The notes under the pieces: generated by a model
The model's database searches: none
Told to the model about the DNA's origin: nothing
Seen by the model: the letters and a program-made list of their open reading frames with translations, nothing else
Source of the DNA: a virus
Length of the DNA stretch: 30,980 bases
Virus record (IMG/VR): IMGVR_UViG_3300010396_000084
Location: 1-30,980 of that record
Direction: 5' to 3' (one strand)
Part shown: positions 20,275 through 28,304 of the stretch, piece by piece
Numbering within the stretch: position 1 is the stretch's first letter
Layout: each line of letters begins with the position of its first letter
Translations under genes and position numbers: made by a program

Positions 20275-21225
20275 TCAGAGGTTGGTTGTGACGGTTGCCG
20301 AAAGGATGTAGCGGCGTGCAAGGGCATCGGCAGTGCCCAAGTAGTAGGACGCCGAAATCTGGATGCATTTCTTCATCGCAATGGCGGCAATTTCCGACTG
20401 CGTGCGTTTTTCATCTTGGATCGCGGGCGAGTTGCAAAACCCGAAAGCATCCGTGTCGCGCGAGTACTCCATGAGCGACACAAAAAACTGGATGGCCTCT
20501 TGGTTGTTGAGGCCGTACAGCGTCAACCGGACTTCATCGCGCAAAAGCTGCGAGGAAGGCCAGTCGTATAACGTCGCCGGATTGCCGACCGATTCCGGCA
20601 CTCCGGGAGGAATCAGAATCGGGAAAGCGCCCAGCGCTTCCGTCTTGCCCGGTTCCACGTGCGCCACGATGTAGGGAGGCTGCACGTTCTCGGGAACAAG
20701 AAAGCTCGGGTAAACCGGAAACTTGGCGTTCTGGCTCAGCCAGATCGGCAGGCTGTTCGACACGATGGGTTGTGCCGGCAGGTCCGTCTGCGCATTGATC
20801 AATTGCGATTGCAGGGCCGGATACACTGCGTTCCCGGAGTAATGCCACACCCCGGCCTGCTCGTAATATCGTCCACGCTGCCGGAAGGCGATCTGGATGG
20901 GTCCGCCGTCCGCGTCGAAACTGGCAATCCAAAGCGTCTGGTTGTTGACGCTGTTGAACTCGGTGATCTCTTGCGTGGAGGTGAAGATCACATCGTTCAC
21001 GCCGATGGTCTGATCTTCGTCCTGATTGCGATCTGTCGCGTAGTGCAGTGAACCCGGATAGGCTTGGGAAGTCCCTGACCGCACCCAGAACACAAAGCCA
21101 TCCTCAGCGAGCACGGTTTTCGAGTACTGCGCAAACGTGACCGTCTGGCTCTCGGCGATCGAGGCAATACCCGCCGCCATCGACGCCTGCAAATTGGTCG
21201 CAGCGCCCTCGTTTGCCAGTCCCAT
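20275..21225 (-). CDS. Neck or tail-completion protein, function uncertain
   Basis: 316 residues from ATG 21225. The pattern of mixed helices and strands (FVFWVRSGTSQAYPGSLHYA, WIASFDADGGPIQIAFRQRG, LRDEVRLTLYGLNNQEAIQF) resembles large proteins encoded between connectors and sheath in Bcep781-like phages, including the neck terminator group. The segment LMEYSRDTDAFGFCNSPAIQ may be a loop. It has no membrane segment or enzyme motif. Its start follows the end of the preceding connector gene directly. Confidence 0.65.
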   Translation of the reverse strand: MGLANEGAATNLQASMAAGIASIAESQTVTFAQYSKTVLAEDGFVFWVRSGTSQAYPGSLHYATDRNQDEDQTIGVNDVIFTSTQEITEFNSVNNQTLWIASFDADGGPIQIAFRQRGRYYEQAGVWHYSGNAVYPALQSQLINAQTDLPAQPIVSNSLPIWLSQNAKFPVYPSFLVPENVQPPYIVAHVEPGKTEALGAFPILIPPGVPESVGNPATLYDWPSSQLLRDEVRLTLYGLNNQEAIQFFVSLMEYSRDTDAFGFCNSPAIQDEKRTQSEIAAIAMKKCIQISASYYLGTADALARRYILSATVTTNL

Positions 21226-21648
21226 TTATTCCTCCAGCCACGCCCTGAAACTGGCCTGATAGAGGCCCGTGTCCACGAAGGCGGTACGCGCCTTGTTTTT
21301 CTTGGCGTGCGAGTTTTTCTTGCGGTGGCTCACGCCGGCATCTGCGGCGGCGACGGTCTGCCCGCTCACCCCGCGCCATTCGCCGCGATCCAGATAGTCC
21401 CGGAAGCGTTCCTCGATCCGGTTCATGGGGCCGGTGAAGTCAAGGCTGGGAGGCTTTCCCTGCGCCACGCTTTCGATCTCACCGGCCACGGCGTTCGCCA
21501 GTTGCTCGCCGACGTAGTCCTCGTTCAGCTCCACGAAGGTGCGCATGACGTGGTAGTCGTTTTCAAGGTACTCGGCCACCTGTCCCGTGGTCGTGGCCTT
21601 CCCGGCATCGCTGTAGGTGACTTCATTCACTCCCAGCAGGAGTTTCAC
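21226..21648 (-). CDS. Probable head-tail joining protein
   Basis: 140 residues from GTG 21648, whose GTGA overlaps the stop of the upstream gene. The longer open frame (to 21708) would run inside that gene. The first half is helical with many charged residues (YLENDYHVMRTFVELNEDYV), then GEWRGVSGQTVAAADAGVS, then a Lys/His-rich stretch (HRKKNSHAKKNKAR) and a short amphipathic end (TGLYQASFRAWLEE). This is the common makeup of gp10-like tail-completion proteins in myoviruses. Identity is inferred from position. Confidence 0.62.
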   Translation of the reverse strand: MKLLLGVNEVTYSDAGKATTTGQVAEYLENDYHVMRTFVELNEDYVGEQLANAVAGEIESVAQGKPPSLDFTGPMNRIEERFRDYLDRGEWRGVSGQTVAAADAGVSHRKKNSHAKKNKARTAFVDTGLYQASFRAWLEE

Positions 21649-22097
21649 GACACGCCGCAGATGTTGGGGCCGTATTGCTGGGCGTAGAACAGGTACTGCT
21701 GGCCCCATGGGGTTTTCAGGAAATCCATAGCGACCAGCGACAAGTCCTCAAGCCCTTTCGATCCCGACAGGGTTTGATTGGTCCCCTGATCGCCGCTGCT
21801 GATCACCGCACCCGCGACAAACGCAAGCAGGTTGTACTGTTTGCGCGTGTCGGAAAAGAACGTCTGCCCCGATTGGTCCGTGGCTGTGCGCAGCAGGTAA
21901 TGGAACCCGGCGTTGTAGCAAGCCAGCACGTACGAAGGCGGAGGAAGCCCGGTCACGTAGTTGGCGATGTTGACTCCGTAGGTAAATGCCCACGTCAGAT
22001 ATTCCGAATTGTTCGGAAGCTGAGCCGTGGTCACGCCCTGGTTGTAGACGAACGTGTCGAAGTCCGCCTGATTGGGCGCGGAGGGGTCAACGAACAT
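21645..22097 (-). CDS. Probable head-tail connector protein
   Basis: 150 residues from ATG 22097, overlapping the upstream stop (TGATG). It is mainly helical with aromatic residues (FDTFVYNQGVTTAQLPNNSE, YNAGFHYLLRTATDQSGQTF, DTRKQYNLLAFVAGAVISSG, MDFLKTPWGQQYLFYAQQYG). Position two genes after the capsid gene is that of head-completion (adaptor) proteins. No enzyme motif. It is coupled to the next gene (GTGA), a pairing usual for adaptor and stopper. Confidence 0.65.
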   Translation of the reverse strand: MFVDPSAPNQADFDTFVYNQGVTTAQLPNNSEYLTWAFTYGVNIANYVTGLPPPSYVLACYNAGFHYLLRTATDQSGQTFFSDTRKQYNLLAFVAGAVISSGDQGTNQTLSGSKGLEDLSLVAMDFLKTPWGQQYLFYAQQYGPNICGVS

Positions 22098-22594
22098 CAG
22101 CGCACGCTCGGCTTGTCATGGCCGTCCGGAGTCACGGTGACGCCGAACTTGATTTCCTTGCCGGTGGCCTTGGAGAAAGGCGGCACATCCTGCGAGACTT
22201 CCAGCGAAGTCACCTTGGCCCCGCGCCTGCGAGTGCGCTTGTCGCGCAGGGCTGCATCGAATCCCAAAGCGCCCTTGGTCAGTTCGTCCGCCGAGCGCTG
22301 ATCCTGCTCGTTGACTAAGGCCTCGTGCGCGGCCTCGATCTTGCCCACCGGAATCGGCTTGTCCAAGCTGTAGAGAAGGCCGGAGTATTTCTGGAGCTTT
22401 CCCGACGCATCCCGCGCCGGACGCGCGCCAAAGACCTCCAGTTGCTTGACAACGGAATCGGTCTGCGCGGCATTCCAGTCATCCCCCACCTTGACCTGTT
22501 GGCCGCTGGGGATGTTCACGACATGGATGCGCGTGCGCTCGGGAACTCGGAAGTTCGGGCGATAATGTTGTTTGGTGGTGTTGGCTATGTACAT
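22097..22594 (-). CDS. Virion-region protein after the capsid gene, function unknown
   Basis: 165 residues from ATG 22594, with AAAGGGG 7 bases upstream. The much longer frame (to 23446) lies wholly inside the capsid gene and is chance reading. After a short strand-rich start (MYIANTTKQHYRPNFRVPER), with VVNIPSGQQVKVG next, comes a helical section (GKIEAAHEALVNEQDQRSAD) and a basic stretch (RDKRTRRRGAKV). It follows a terminator, so it should need read-through or its own promoter. Function is not recognised; possibly a connector-associated protein. Confidence 0.72.
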   Translation of the reverse strand: MYIANTTKQHYRPNFRVPERTRIHVVNIPSGQQVKVGDDWNAAQTDSVVKQLEVFGARPARDASGKLQKYSGLLYSLDKPIPVGKIEAAHEALVNEQDQRSADELTKGALGFDAALRDKRTRRRGAKVTSLEVSQDVPPFSKATGKEIKFGVTVTPDGHDKPSVR

Positions 22595-22644
22595 GGTGTT
22601 GCCCCTTTGTTGAGAGGGCGACGCCGGTTGCCCGGACGCCGCCC

Positions 22645-22668
22645 AATAAAAAAGCCCCTCTCGGGGCC
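22645..22668 (-). terminator. Rho-independent terminator after the major capsid gene
   Basis: Coding strand: GGCCCC, loop GAGA, GGGGC(T), then TTTTTTATT. It lies 24 bases after the capsid stop. Terminators after capsid genes allow much capsid mRNA with less of the downstream tail genes. Confidence 0.88.
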
Positions 22669-22692
22669 GGTTCACTCCGCTTGCAGCGTGGA

Positions 22693-23718
22693 TCAGTACG
22701 GCATCGAGAGCAGGTAAAGGCCCTGCGGACGCACGCACCAGCCGCACGTTGCGCGCAGCTTCTGCACTTCCGTGATCGCGCCATCCGGGATCGGAGTCGG
22801 GATCTTCATCGGAGCCGCCATGTCGGTGTACATTAGGTTCACGGCGTTCAGATGCGGCTTGGTCTTGCCGAACTCGTTGGTGTTGAACTGGTCGATGCTC
22901 GGGGTTTCGATTTCCGGCATGGTCAGGATGATCATGTCCGAACCGCCCGCGCCCTTGCCTTCCAGCGTGTCGTCGTAGTACCACTCGATCGTGTAGCCGG
23001 CGTCTTGCGCAACCTGCTTGATCACTTCGGCGGTCGTGGACGAACCCGCACCCGGACGCTGGTAACTCGTCACCTGCACGATGTTGGCAAGCTGGAACTG
23101 CATGAACACGCGCTGCGGCCCCAGAATGACGATCTTGCCCTTCTGCTGGTTGCCGGTCTGGTACATGCCGACCACAAGGTTCGTGATCTGCTGCAACAGC
23201 CATACCGCCATCTCGCCGTTGTCGTAGGTCGAGGTCGTGGTATTGCCGTAGGAGTCCGCCGGCAGGGTCACCGCCGTCGCGCCCACGGTGTTCACCAGAC
23301 CCTCGCCATTGCCCGGCGTCAGGCCGTACAACAGCATGGAACGCAGGCCCTGGTAGATGCCCTGCTTGTTGGCGAAATCCAGCGCCTGCGGCAACGCGAT
23401 GTTGTAGGACGCGGCAGCCGCCACATCCTCCGGGCCGTACTCGCACCGGGTCATCAGGTTGTAGGTCTGGGTGCTGCCGTAGGTGCCGACCAGCGACGCA
23501 GACGGCAGGAAGCTCGGCGAGAACTGCGAGGCCAACTGTTCGCTGCGCACGTCAATGGAGTTGATGTATGCGTACAGGTCGCCTTCGCCGAGCTTGACGC
23601 GCGGTGCGCCACCTTCCAGCAAGTCGAAGCAGCCCGAAGGCTGGGCGTAGGTGAGGATGGCATCCGGTTCCGAGAAACTCGGATGGACTTTGAGTTGTGC
23701 TGCAAAATTGGCTGACAT
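22693..23718 (-). CDS. Major capsid protein (DUF2184-like, HK97 fold expected)
   Basis: 341 residues from ATG 23718. It has the usual makeup of a capsid of the DUF2184 type: an N-terminal arm (FAAQLKVHPSFSEPDAILTY), a central region (FANKQGIYQGLRSMLLYGLT), a long segment with WLLQQITNLVVGMYQTGNQQ, and a C terminus ending in a beta hairpin (WCVRPQGLYLLSMPY). Position after scaffold/protease and decoration genes, and the strong terminator behind it, support the call. The N-terminal arm may be cut by the DUF2213 protein encoded upstream. Confidence 0.87.
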   Translation of the reverse strand: MSANFAAQLKVHPSFSEPDAILTYAQPSGCFDLLEGGAPRVKLGEGDLYAYINSIDVRSEQLASQFSPSFLPSASLVGTYGSTQTYNLMTRCEYGPEDVAAAASYNIALPQALDFANKQGIYQGLRSMLLYGLTPGNGEGLVNTVGATAVTLPADSYGNTTTSTYDNGEMAVWLLQQITNLVVGMYQTGNQQKGKIVILGPQRVFMQFQLANIVQVTSYQRPGAGSSTTAEVIKQVAQDAGYTIEWYYDDTLEGKGAGGSDMIILTMPEIETPSIDQFNTNEFGKTKPHLNAVNLMYTDMAAPMKIPTPIPDGAITEVQKLRATCGWCVRPQGLYLLSMPY

Positions 23719-23727
23719 GGCTTGTCC

Positions 23728-24321
23728 TTAGAGCTGAATGATGGCCACGTCGCCCGTGGACCAGGTGACCGCGCCCGTGCCAGAGTTGTAATTCACAATC
23801 TTGGCATTGGTGCTGACGCCTACGACCTTGACGTTGAGGGCGGTGCCCGAGGCGTAGGGGATGAGCTGCTGGTTGGTGAAATCCCACTGGACTTGGGTGT
23901 TGATCCCGTTGCCCTCGACGGCCGTAAGCAGCGCGGCGGTCGCGAGTACAGGGATGCGGATATTGCTGCCCAAGCGGTAGTACGGCAGCGACATGCCGGC
24001 GGAGGCCGTCTGCACGTTGTTCCCCGGCGTGTTGATCATGTTGTAGCCGCGATTGAACACGCTGAAGCCGGTCACGTTGGCCTGTGTGGACGCAAGCTCC
24101 ACGCTGTTGCCAGCGCCATCGGCACCGGCCGTGGCCACCAACTCGGTCAACGCCATGCCGCCCCACAGGGGTTGCGTGACGGTGGAATTGATAGCCGCGC
24201 TCAAGAGCCACTGGCGGGCGGACGGATCAGCCAAGGCAATGCCCTGGGTATAACCCTGCGTGCTGCTGAGGAACGAGCTCGGCGGCGCAACCGTCAGGGA
24301 AGGATTGATGGAGATGCTCAT
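23728..24321 (-). CDS. Capsid decoration-like structural protein
   Basis: 197 residues from ATG 24321 (overlap TAATG with the upstream stop). It is Ser/Thr/Gly/Asn-rich and strand-forming (FLSSTQGYTQGIALADPSAR, WLLSAAINSTVTQPLWGG, then VKVVGVSTNAKIVNYNSGTG). Position between scaffold and capsid genes is that of head-decoration or cement proteins. No catalytic motif, no signal peptide. Specific family not recognised, so the decoration role rests on place and composition. Confidence 0.7.
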   Translation of the reverse strand: MSISINPSLTVAPPSSFLSSTQGYTQGIALADPSARQWLLSAAINSTVTQPLWGGMALTELVATAGADGAGNSVELASTQANVTGFSVFNRGYNMINTPGNNVQTASAGMSLPYYRLGSNIRIPVLATAALLTAVEGNGINTQVQWDFTNQQLIPYASGTALNVKVVGVSTNAKIVNYNSGTGAVTWSTGDVAIIQL

Positions 24322-25136
24322 TAGTTGACTCCTCGACGGGTTGCGGCATCAGCGATGCGCACGGTCATGCCCCGAGCCTTGAACGGGCCGAGCCATGCCT
24401 TGGGATCGCCGTGGAACTTGGTGATGGTGCGGCCGGCGCCATCGGTGGACTTGATCGCGACCAAGCGGCCATCCAGCGGCTTGTCCGGGTTCATGGCCGC
24501 AGCCTGCGCGTCGGCGAAGATGCGCTCCTCGATCACGCCGAAGGAGGTATCGTCCAGCGCGTCCAGCTTGATGCCCTTGGTGCCCGAGCTGTGCTTCTGG
24601 AACTTGCCGGCCATGCGCTTGCGGTACTCGATCGGGGTTTCGCCAGCGAGCGGCGGGGTGATCGAATCACCAAACATCTGCGCCAGCGTGTCGGCGCGCT
24701 GCTGCACGCGGGCCAGCTCGTCGCGGTCGGTGGCCGACAGCGGGCGAACCAGACGCGAGAACCGCGCATCCATGTCGGCAATGCGCTGCCGCAGATCGGC
24801 GTTTTCCTTGGCCTGCGCATCGGCGCGTGCGTCCATCTTTTCCTCCGAGTCTTTCTTCTCTTCGACCTTCTCCTTGTCGTCTTCTTTCTCGGACGCCTCT
24901 ACCTCGGCATCCGCCTTGTGTTCGTCGCATTCGGCCATGTCGGCCTTCTGTTCCTGCGCGACCTTGCCGGCGATCTTCTCGGCGGCTTCCTTGTCGCAGC
25001 CTTCGCCTGCCACCTTCTTTTCCAGTCCTTCGAAGCTATCTCCCTTTGCCTCGATCGCATCCAGACGCGAGCAGGCCGCGTCCAGCCGCTTTCCCAGCTC
25101 ATCGGCCCACGCGGGCACTTGCTCTTCGACTGCCAT
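24321..25136 (-). CDS. Nested scaffold protein from an internal start (putative)
   Basis: Codon 303 of the fusion gene is ATG 25136, with AGAGGA 7 bases upstream, a better site than most real starts nearby. Translation here would give a separate 271-residue protein made only of the Glu/Lys-rich coiled coil (VEEQVPAWADELGKRLDAAC and on) and the C-terminal domain, without Nudix and DUF2213. Lambda makes its scaffold Nu3 from inside the protease gene in the same way. No other evidence is available. Confidence 0.45.
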   Translation of the reverse strand: MAVEEQVPAWADELGKRLDAACSRLDAIEAKGDSFEGLEKKVAGEGCDKEAAEKIAGKVAQEQKADMAECDEHKADAEVEASEKEDDKEKVEEKKDSEEKMDARADAQAKENADLRQRIADMDARFSRLVRPLSATDRDELARVQQRADTLAQMFGDSITPPLAGETPIEYRKRMAGKFQKHSSGTKGIKLDALDDTSFGVIEERIFADAQAAAMNPDKPLDGRLVAIKSTDGAGRTITKFHGDPKAWLGPFKARGMTVRIADAATRRGVN

Positions 25137-26042
25137 TGCAGTTTCCTCTTGTGTTGAACGAACCCCTTTCGGTTCCCCGCCTTTGTCCCAGACTCCCTCC
25201 TCGCAAATGGCGAGATGATCGAGGTAAGACGGTTTGCCCTCGATCAGGAGTGTTTTCCCATCCACTTCCAGTTTTTCGGTGTCCTCGGCATTCCTGAACA
25301 CCACCGCCGGAGACGTGCTCGCGTGCGTGGTGCGCATCAGGTTGGCCGCATCCTCGTCGTAGACCTTGGCGATGCCCCACACCTCGTCACCCTTCACGTA
25401 AGGCAATACCACCGTGCCAATAGCGCGCTGGCGGTATTCCTCGGTGTTGAGGAGGGTGTCTTTCGGGTGTACGAAAATCAGCGGAAGGCCGTTGCACCGC
25501 TCCAAGAAATCCGCCGACAGGAAATCTTCCGGGGGGCGATAGACGTACTCATCCAGAGCCGTACGGTAGCTCGTCCCGGTGCCCGTGACACGGACATCGA
25601 ACAGCCAGATGTTTTCGTACTGCTGCGGGCTATCCAGTTCGCCGTCGCGGATGGCTTTGGCGATGTCCAGTTCAGTGCCCACCAGTAACCGGATGCTCTT
25701 GGCGACCTCGGGATGCGTGTTCCCCGGCAATTCACTGGCCGAAAACCACCCAGAATCCAAGCTCTCGTCGCACAACACCGGATCGAAGTGCGGAACATCG
25801 GCCAGAAAGGTCGTGAACCGCACATTGCCGGATTCACTGGTGCGCACAAGGCGCATCTCGCCGCCCGGAAAGCCCGTTTCCTCCTCCGTCTCGCGCAACG
25901 CGCCATCGGCCAAAGACTCACCTTCTTTCAGGTGACCACCGGGCTGTACCCACACACCCTCGTCGGCGTGCAGAAGCAACAGGAACTTGCTGGCCGGATC
26001 TCGCAACAGGATGCCGGCGCAGATTTCAACCTCTCCGCTCAC
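24321..26042 (-). CDS. Nudix hydrolase fused to DUF2213 prohead protein and scaffold
   Basis: 573 residues from GTG 26042. Residues 1-130 carry a complete Nudix box (G36-x5-E42-x7-R50E51-T-E-E54E55-T-G57-F), with WVQPGG before it. Residues 145-300 (FDVRVTGTGTSYRTALDEYV, RCNGLPLIFVHP, THASTSPAVVFRNAED) fit DUF2213, proposed as a phage prohead protease/scaffold. Residues 305-430 are Glu/Lys-rich coiled coil (scaffold-like), and the C-terminal 145 residues are a capsid-binding type end. The Nudix part should cut nucleoside diphosphate-X substrates; whether it acts in the virion or the cell is unknown. It overlaps the preceding gene (GTGA). Confidence 0.85.
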   Translation of the reverse strand: MSGEVEICAGILLRDPASKFLLLLHADEGVWVQPGGHLKEGESLADGALRETEEETGFPGGEMRLVRTSESGNVRFTTFLADVPHFDPVLCDESLDSGWFSASELPGNTHPEVAKSIRLLVGTELDIAKAIRDGELDSPQQYENIWLFDVRVTGTGTSYRTALDEYVYRPPEDFLSADFLERCNGLPLIFVHPKDTLLNTEEYRQRAIGTVVLPYVKGDEVWGIAKVYDEDAANLMRTTHASTSPAVVFRNAEDTEKLEVDGKTLLIEGKPSYLDHLAICEEGVWDKGGEPKGVRSTQEETAMAVEEQVPAWADELGKRLDAACSRLDAIEAKGDSFEGLEKKVAGEGCDKEAAEKIAGKVAQEQKADMAECDEHKADAEVEASEKEDDKEKVEEKKDSEEKMDARADAQAKENADLRQRIADMDARFSRLVRPLSATDRDELARVQQRADTLAQMFGDSITPPLAGETPIEYRKRMAGKFQKHSSGTKGIKLDALDDTSFGVIEERIFADAQAAAMNPDKPLDGRLVAIKSTDGAGRTITKFHGDPKAWLGPFKARGMTVRIADAATRRGVN

Positions 26043-26863
26043 GCCGCCACCCTCGTCTCTTCCAGTGCGTACCGCCCCTTGGCCGTCAGCATGTATTCGG
26101 GCAGTTCTCGCAGGCTGTGCAGGTACACGTACCAGCAGCGGCAGAACGGCTCCTCACCCACGCGCTGGATCTCGTCGGTATAGCCATCGCCCTTGTTCAG
26201 CAGGCCGCGCTGCATGGCCCAGCTATTGCGGATCGCAAACACCTTGCCATCGCGCGCTAGATGCTCAGGACGCGCGTCGTAGTGCTTGTCGTGCCGCCCG
26301 TGCGAGCGCCACACCGCAGCAATCGCCCCGGTCTGGATCGCCAGCACTTCGTTGATGGATGCGACCAACTTGTGGCCTTGGTCGATCTGAACCCGGCGCA
26401 CCTCGAACGGAATGCCCTTCACGGCCTTGCCGATGTCGGCCTTGGTTTCGGCCTTGTCCACCACCTTGGAGCCGCCAGAGGGAACCGATGAGGCCCAGCC
26501 CGAGAACCGCTGCAGGGTCTTTTCGATCGCCTGGTCGCGGTTCAACTTGATCAGGTTGGACGAGGCCAGAATCCTCCGGTCAAGCTCGGCGCGAAGCTGC
26601 GGCTTGATCTGGTTCACCCGGTAGGGTTGCAGACCCAACTGCATCTTTTGCAGCTTCGCAGGCTTCAGCGCGCGCTCGAAAGCCGCATGCATCGCCGCCG
26701 CGATCTGTGTATCAATGTCCAAATCCTTCGGGGCCGAGAGCATCGCCGCATAGCGCAGCCTGCGTAGCCATTCATGCAAGCGTGCGATGTCGTCGAAGCC
26801 ATAGGCCGTCATGTCCCGGACGGCATCTGCTAGCACGTCCGCAAATCTGGGCTTAGATGTCAT
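26039..26863 (-). CDS. Head morphogenesis protein (SPP1 gp7 / Mu gpF-like)
   Basis: 274 residues from ATG 26863, overlapping the portal gene end; the open frame to 26935 lies inside the portal gene. The N-terminal part is helical (PRFADVLADAVRDMTAYGFD). The C-terminal domain has the gpF/gp7 pattern: IQTGAIAAVWRSHGRHDKHY, then DARPEHLARDGKVFAIRNSW, and a final Cys/His pair near FCRCWYVYLH. Such proteins enter the prohead with the portal. Its last bases overlap the Nudix-DUF2213 start (GTGA). Confidence 0.82.
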   Translation of the reverse strand: MTSKPRFADVLADAVRDMTAYGFDDIARLHEWLRRLRYAAMLSAPKDLDIDTQIAAAMHAAFERALKPAKLQKMQLGLQPYRVNQIKPQLRAELDRRILASSNLIKLNRDQAIEKTLQRFSGWASSVPSGGSKVVDKAETKADIGKAVKGIPFEVRRVQIDQGHKLVASINEVLAIQTGAIAAVWRSHGRHDKHYDARPEHLARDGKVFAIRNSWAMQRGLLNKGDGYTDEIQRVGEEPFCRCWYVYLHSLRELPEYMLTAKGRYALEETRVAA

Positions 26864-28304
26864 ACGCCGCCCGTGTCTCCGGCTCTTTTTCTGCAGGAGC
26901 AGGGGGCACGTACTCGGCCATCGCGTCCACGTCAATTTCCAGCGGACTCGACACCAGCATCTTGCGGGCGTTCATCGTGTCCGCCAGCCAAGCCGCAATC
27001 GTGGCCTTGTTCAGTGGGTCGGCCACCGGCAGCAGCATTTCCGCTACGCCAATCGCCGACTCCATGATCTTGGCGTCGCGCTCGACTGCCTTGGAATCAG
27101 GTTCAACGAGCAGGTTCGGCCACTCCGCAGAGAATGCGTTCTTCCACTCGTAGAATGCCGTCTGGTAGGGCTTGTCTGCGTACTCGGGATACTTGCGCTG
27201 AATGGTTTTGTAGAACTCAGGCGTCCATGCGCGGTGCATGACAATCACATCGAAATAGTCATACAGCGGCTGCATTTCCACGCGTACGCCGTCGATGTAG
27301 CTGGCAATGGACTTGGCGTCCTCCGTGCCCTCGCCAAACCCTTCCGCCAGAGTTTCCTGATTGATCATGGAGGCGGGCATATTTGCCGCCGTCGCGATGT
27401 TCTTCAGGATGTTGTTGCGAGCGAACTCGGCGGCATCCCGCAGGTTCTTGAGATCCACCGACTGCAAGTCTTCATCCACCCCCAGCGACAACACATTGCC
27501 GGTTGCGGCATCGTTGATCGTGTTGCGCTTGGCGGCGAAAAAAACCTTGGTTAGGTTGTCGATGATTGAAGATGGCGACTTGAGCTTGGCGACCAGCAGC
27601 GCCGCCTTCTTCGTCACTACATCGTCCGTGATCATGGACTGGATGTAGGACTTCAGCGGGTACAGCGCACGCTGGTAAACCGAACGGCCTACGAACCCGA
27701 AGGCCGAGGTCGTCCACTGGATGTAGATTGGCTCCTCGTTCATCACCACCACCGCGCGGGAGGGGTGATAGAACTGCGCGCCGGACCGGATCGACTTGGG
27801 CTTCTGGAAGTCCGGGGCGTTCGGGTCTTGCTCCAACACCAAGGAACCCGCCGTGTTCAGCGGGTCCAGGATGTTGAAGTACAGGTCCTGCTCATGCAGG
27901 GTCGTGAGGTCCAGAGGCTTATCCGGATCAGCCTCGCGCGTCCCCACGACAATCGAACCAATGCCGTAGATGCGCGATACCCGCATGGTGTTGTTGATTA
28001 GCCGATCCGCTCCGATCTTGCCGAGCTTGCGCCACTCGCGCCCGTAAACCTCGATCAGATCCTTTTCCGGCGCGTCCGGGATCGTGATCGTGCGCGGCAG
28101 GGATTGAGCCAGTCCGACTGGCCCATCCACCATCTTTGCGCCCAGCGGGTGATAGCTGTAGAGCGCCTTGCACACCTGATAGCTGGGGTCCGTTCCGGGC
28201 ACGATGTCGCCTTGGTTCAGAATCCACATCAGCTCGGACGATCCGCCCCCGGTCGCGGTCAGTGAAGCATTGCCGCTGTCAGGGTCATTTCCGAACGATG
28301 CCAT
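26853..28304 (-). CDS. Portal protein (DUF1073-like)
   Basis: 483 residues from ATG 28304, overlapping the terminase stop by one base (TGATG); TTG 28307 is the other option. Segments such as QGDIVPGTDPSYQVCKALYS, RVSRIYGIGSIVVGTREADP, and LPRTITIPDAPEKDLIEVYG match the DUF1073 portal group, and position after the large terminase fits. The ring of 12 copies is the DNA gate of the head. The Pro/Ala/Glu-rich last 40 residues (EYVPPAPAEKEPETRAAYD) are a flexible tail. Normal length. Confidence 0.88.
   Translation of the reverse strand: MASFGNDPDSGNASLTATGGGSSELMWILNQGDIVPGTDPSYQVCKALYSYHPLGAKMVDGPVGLAQSLPRTITIPDAPEKDLIEVYGREWRKLGKIGADRLINNTMRVSRIYGIGSIVVGTREADPDKPLDLTTLHEQDLYFNILDPLNTAGSLVLEQDPNAPDFQKPKSIRSGAQFYHPSRAVVVMNEEPIYIQWTTSAFGFVGRSVYQRALYPLKSYIQSMITDDVVTKKAALLVAKLKSPSSIIDNLTKVFFAAKRNTINDAATGNVLSLGVDEDLQSVDLKNLRDAAEFARNNILKNIATAANMPASMINQETLAEGFGEGTEDAKSIASYIDGVRVEMQPLYDYFDVIVMHRAWTPEFYKTIQRKYPEYADKPYQTAFYEWKNAFSAEWPNLLVEPDSKAVERDAKIMESAIGVAEMLLPVADPLNKATIAAWLADTMNARKMLVSSPLEIDVDAMAEYVPPAPAEKEPETRAAYDI

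Noticed and set aside
22595-23446. Long minus-strand frame extending the 22097-22594 gene to 449 residues
   Set aside because: The extra part lies in another frame of the capsid gene and across the terminator, has low-complexity chance composition, and a good start with ribosome site exists at 22594.
24325-25218. Plus-strand 297-residue frame
   Set aside because: Ser/Ala-rich antisense of the Glu/Lys-rich scaffold codons; no support as a gene.
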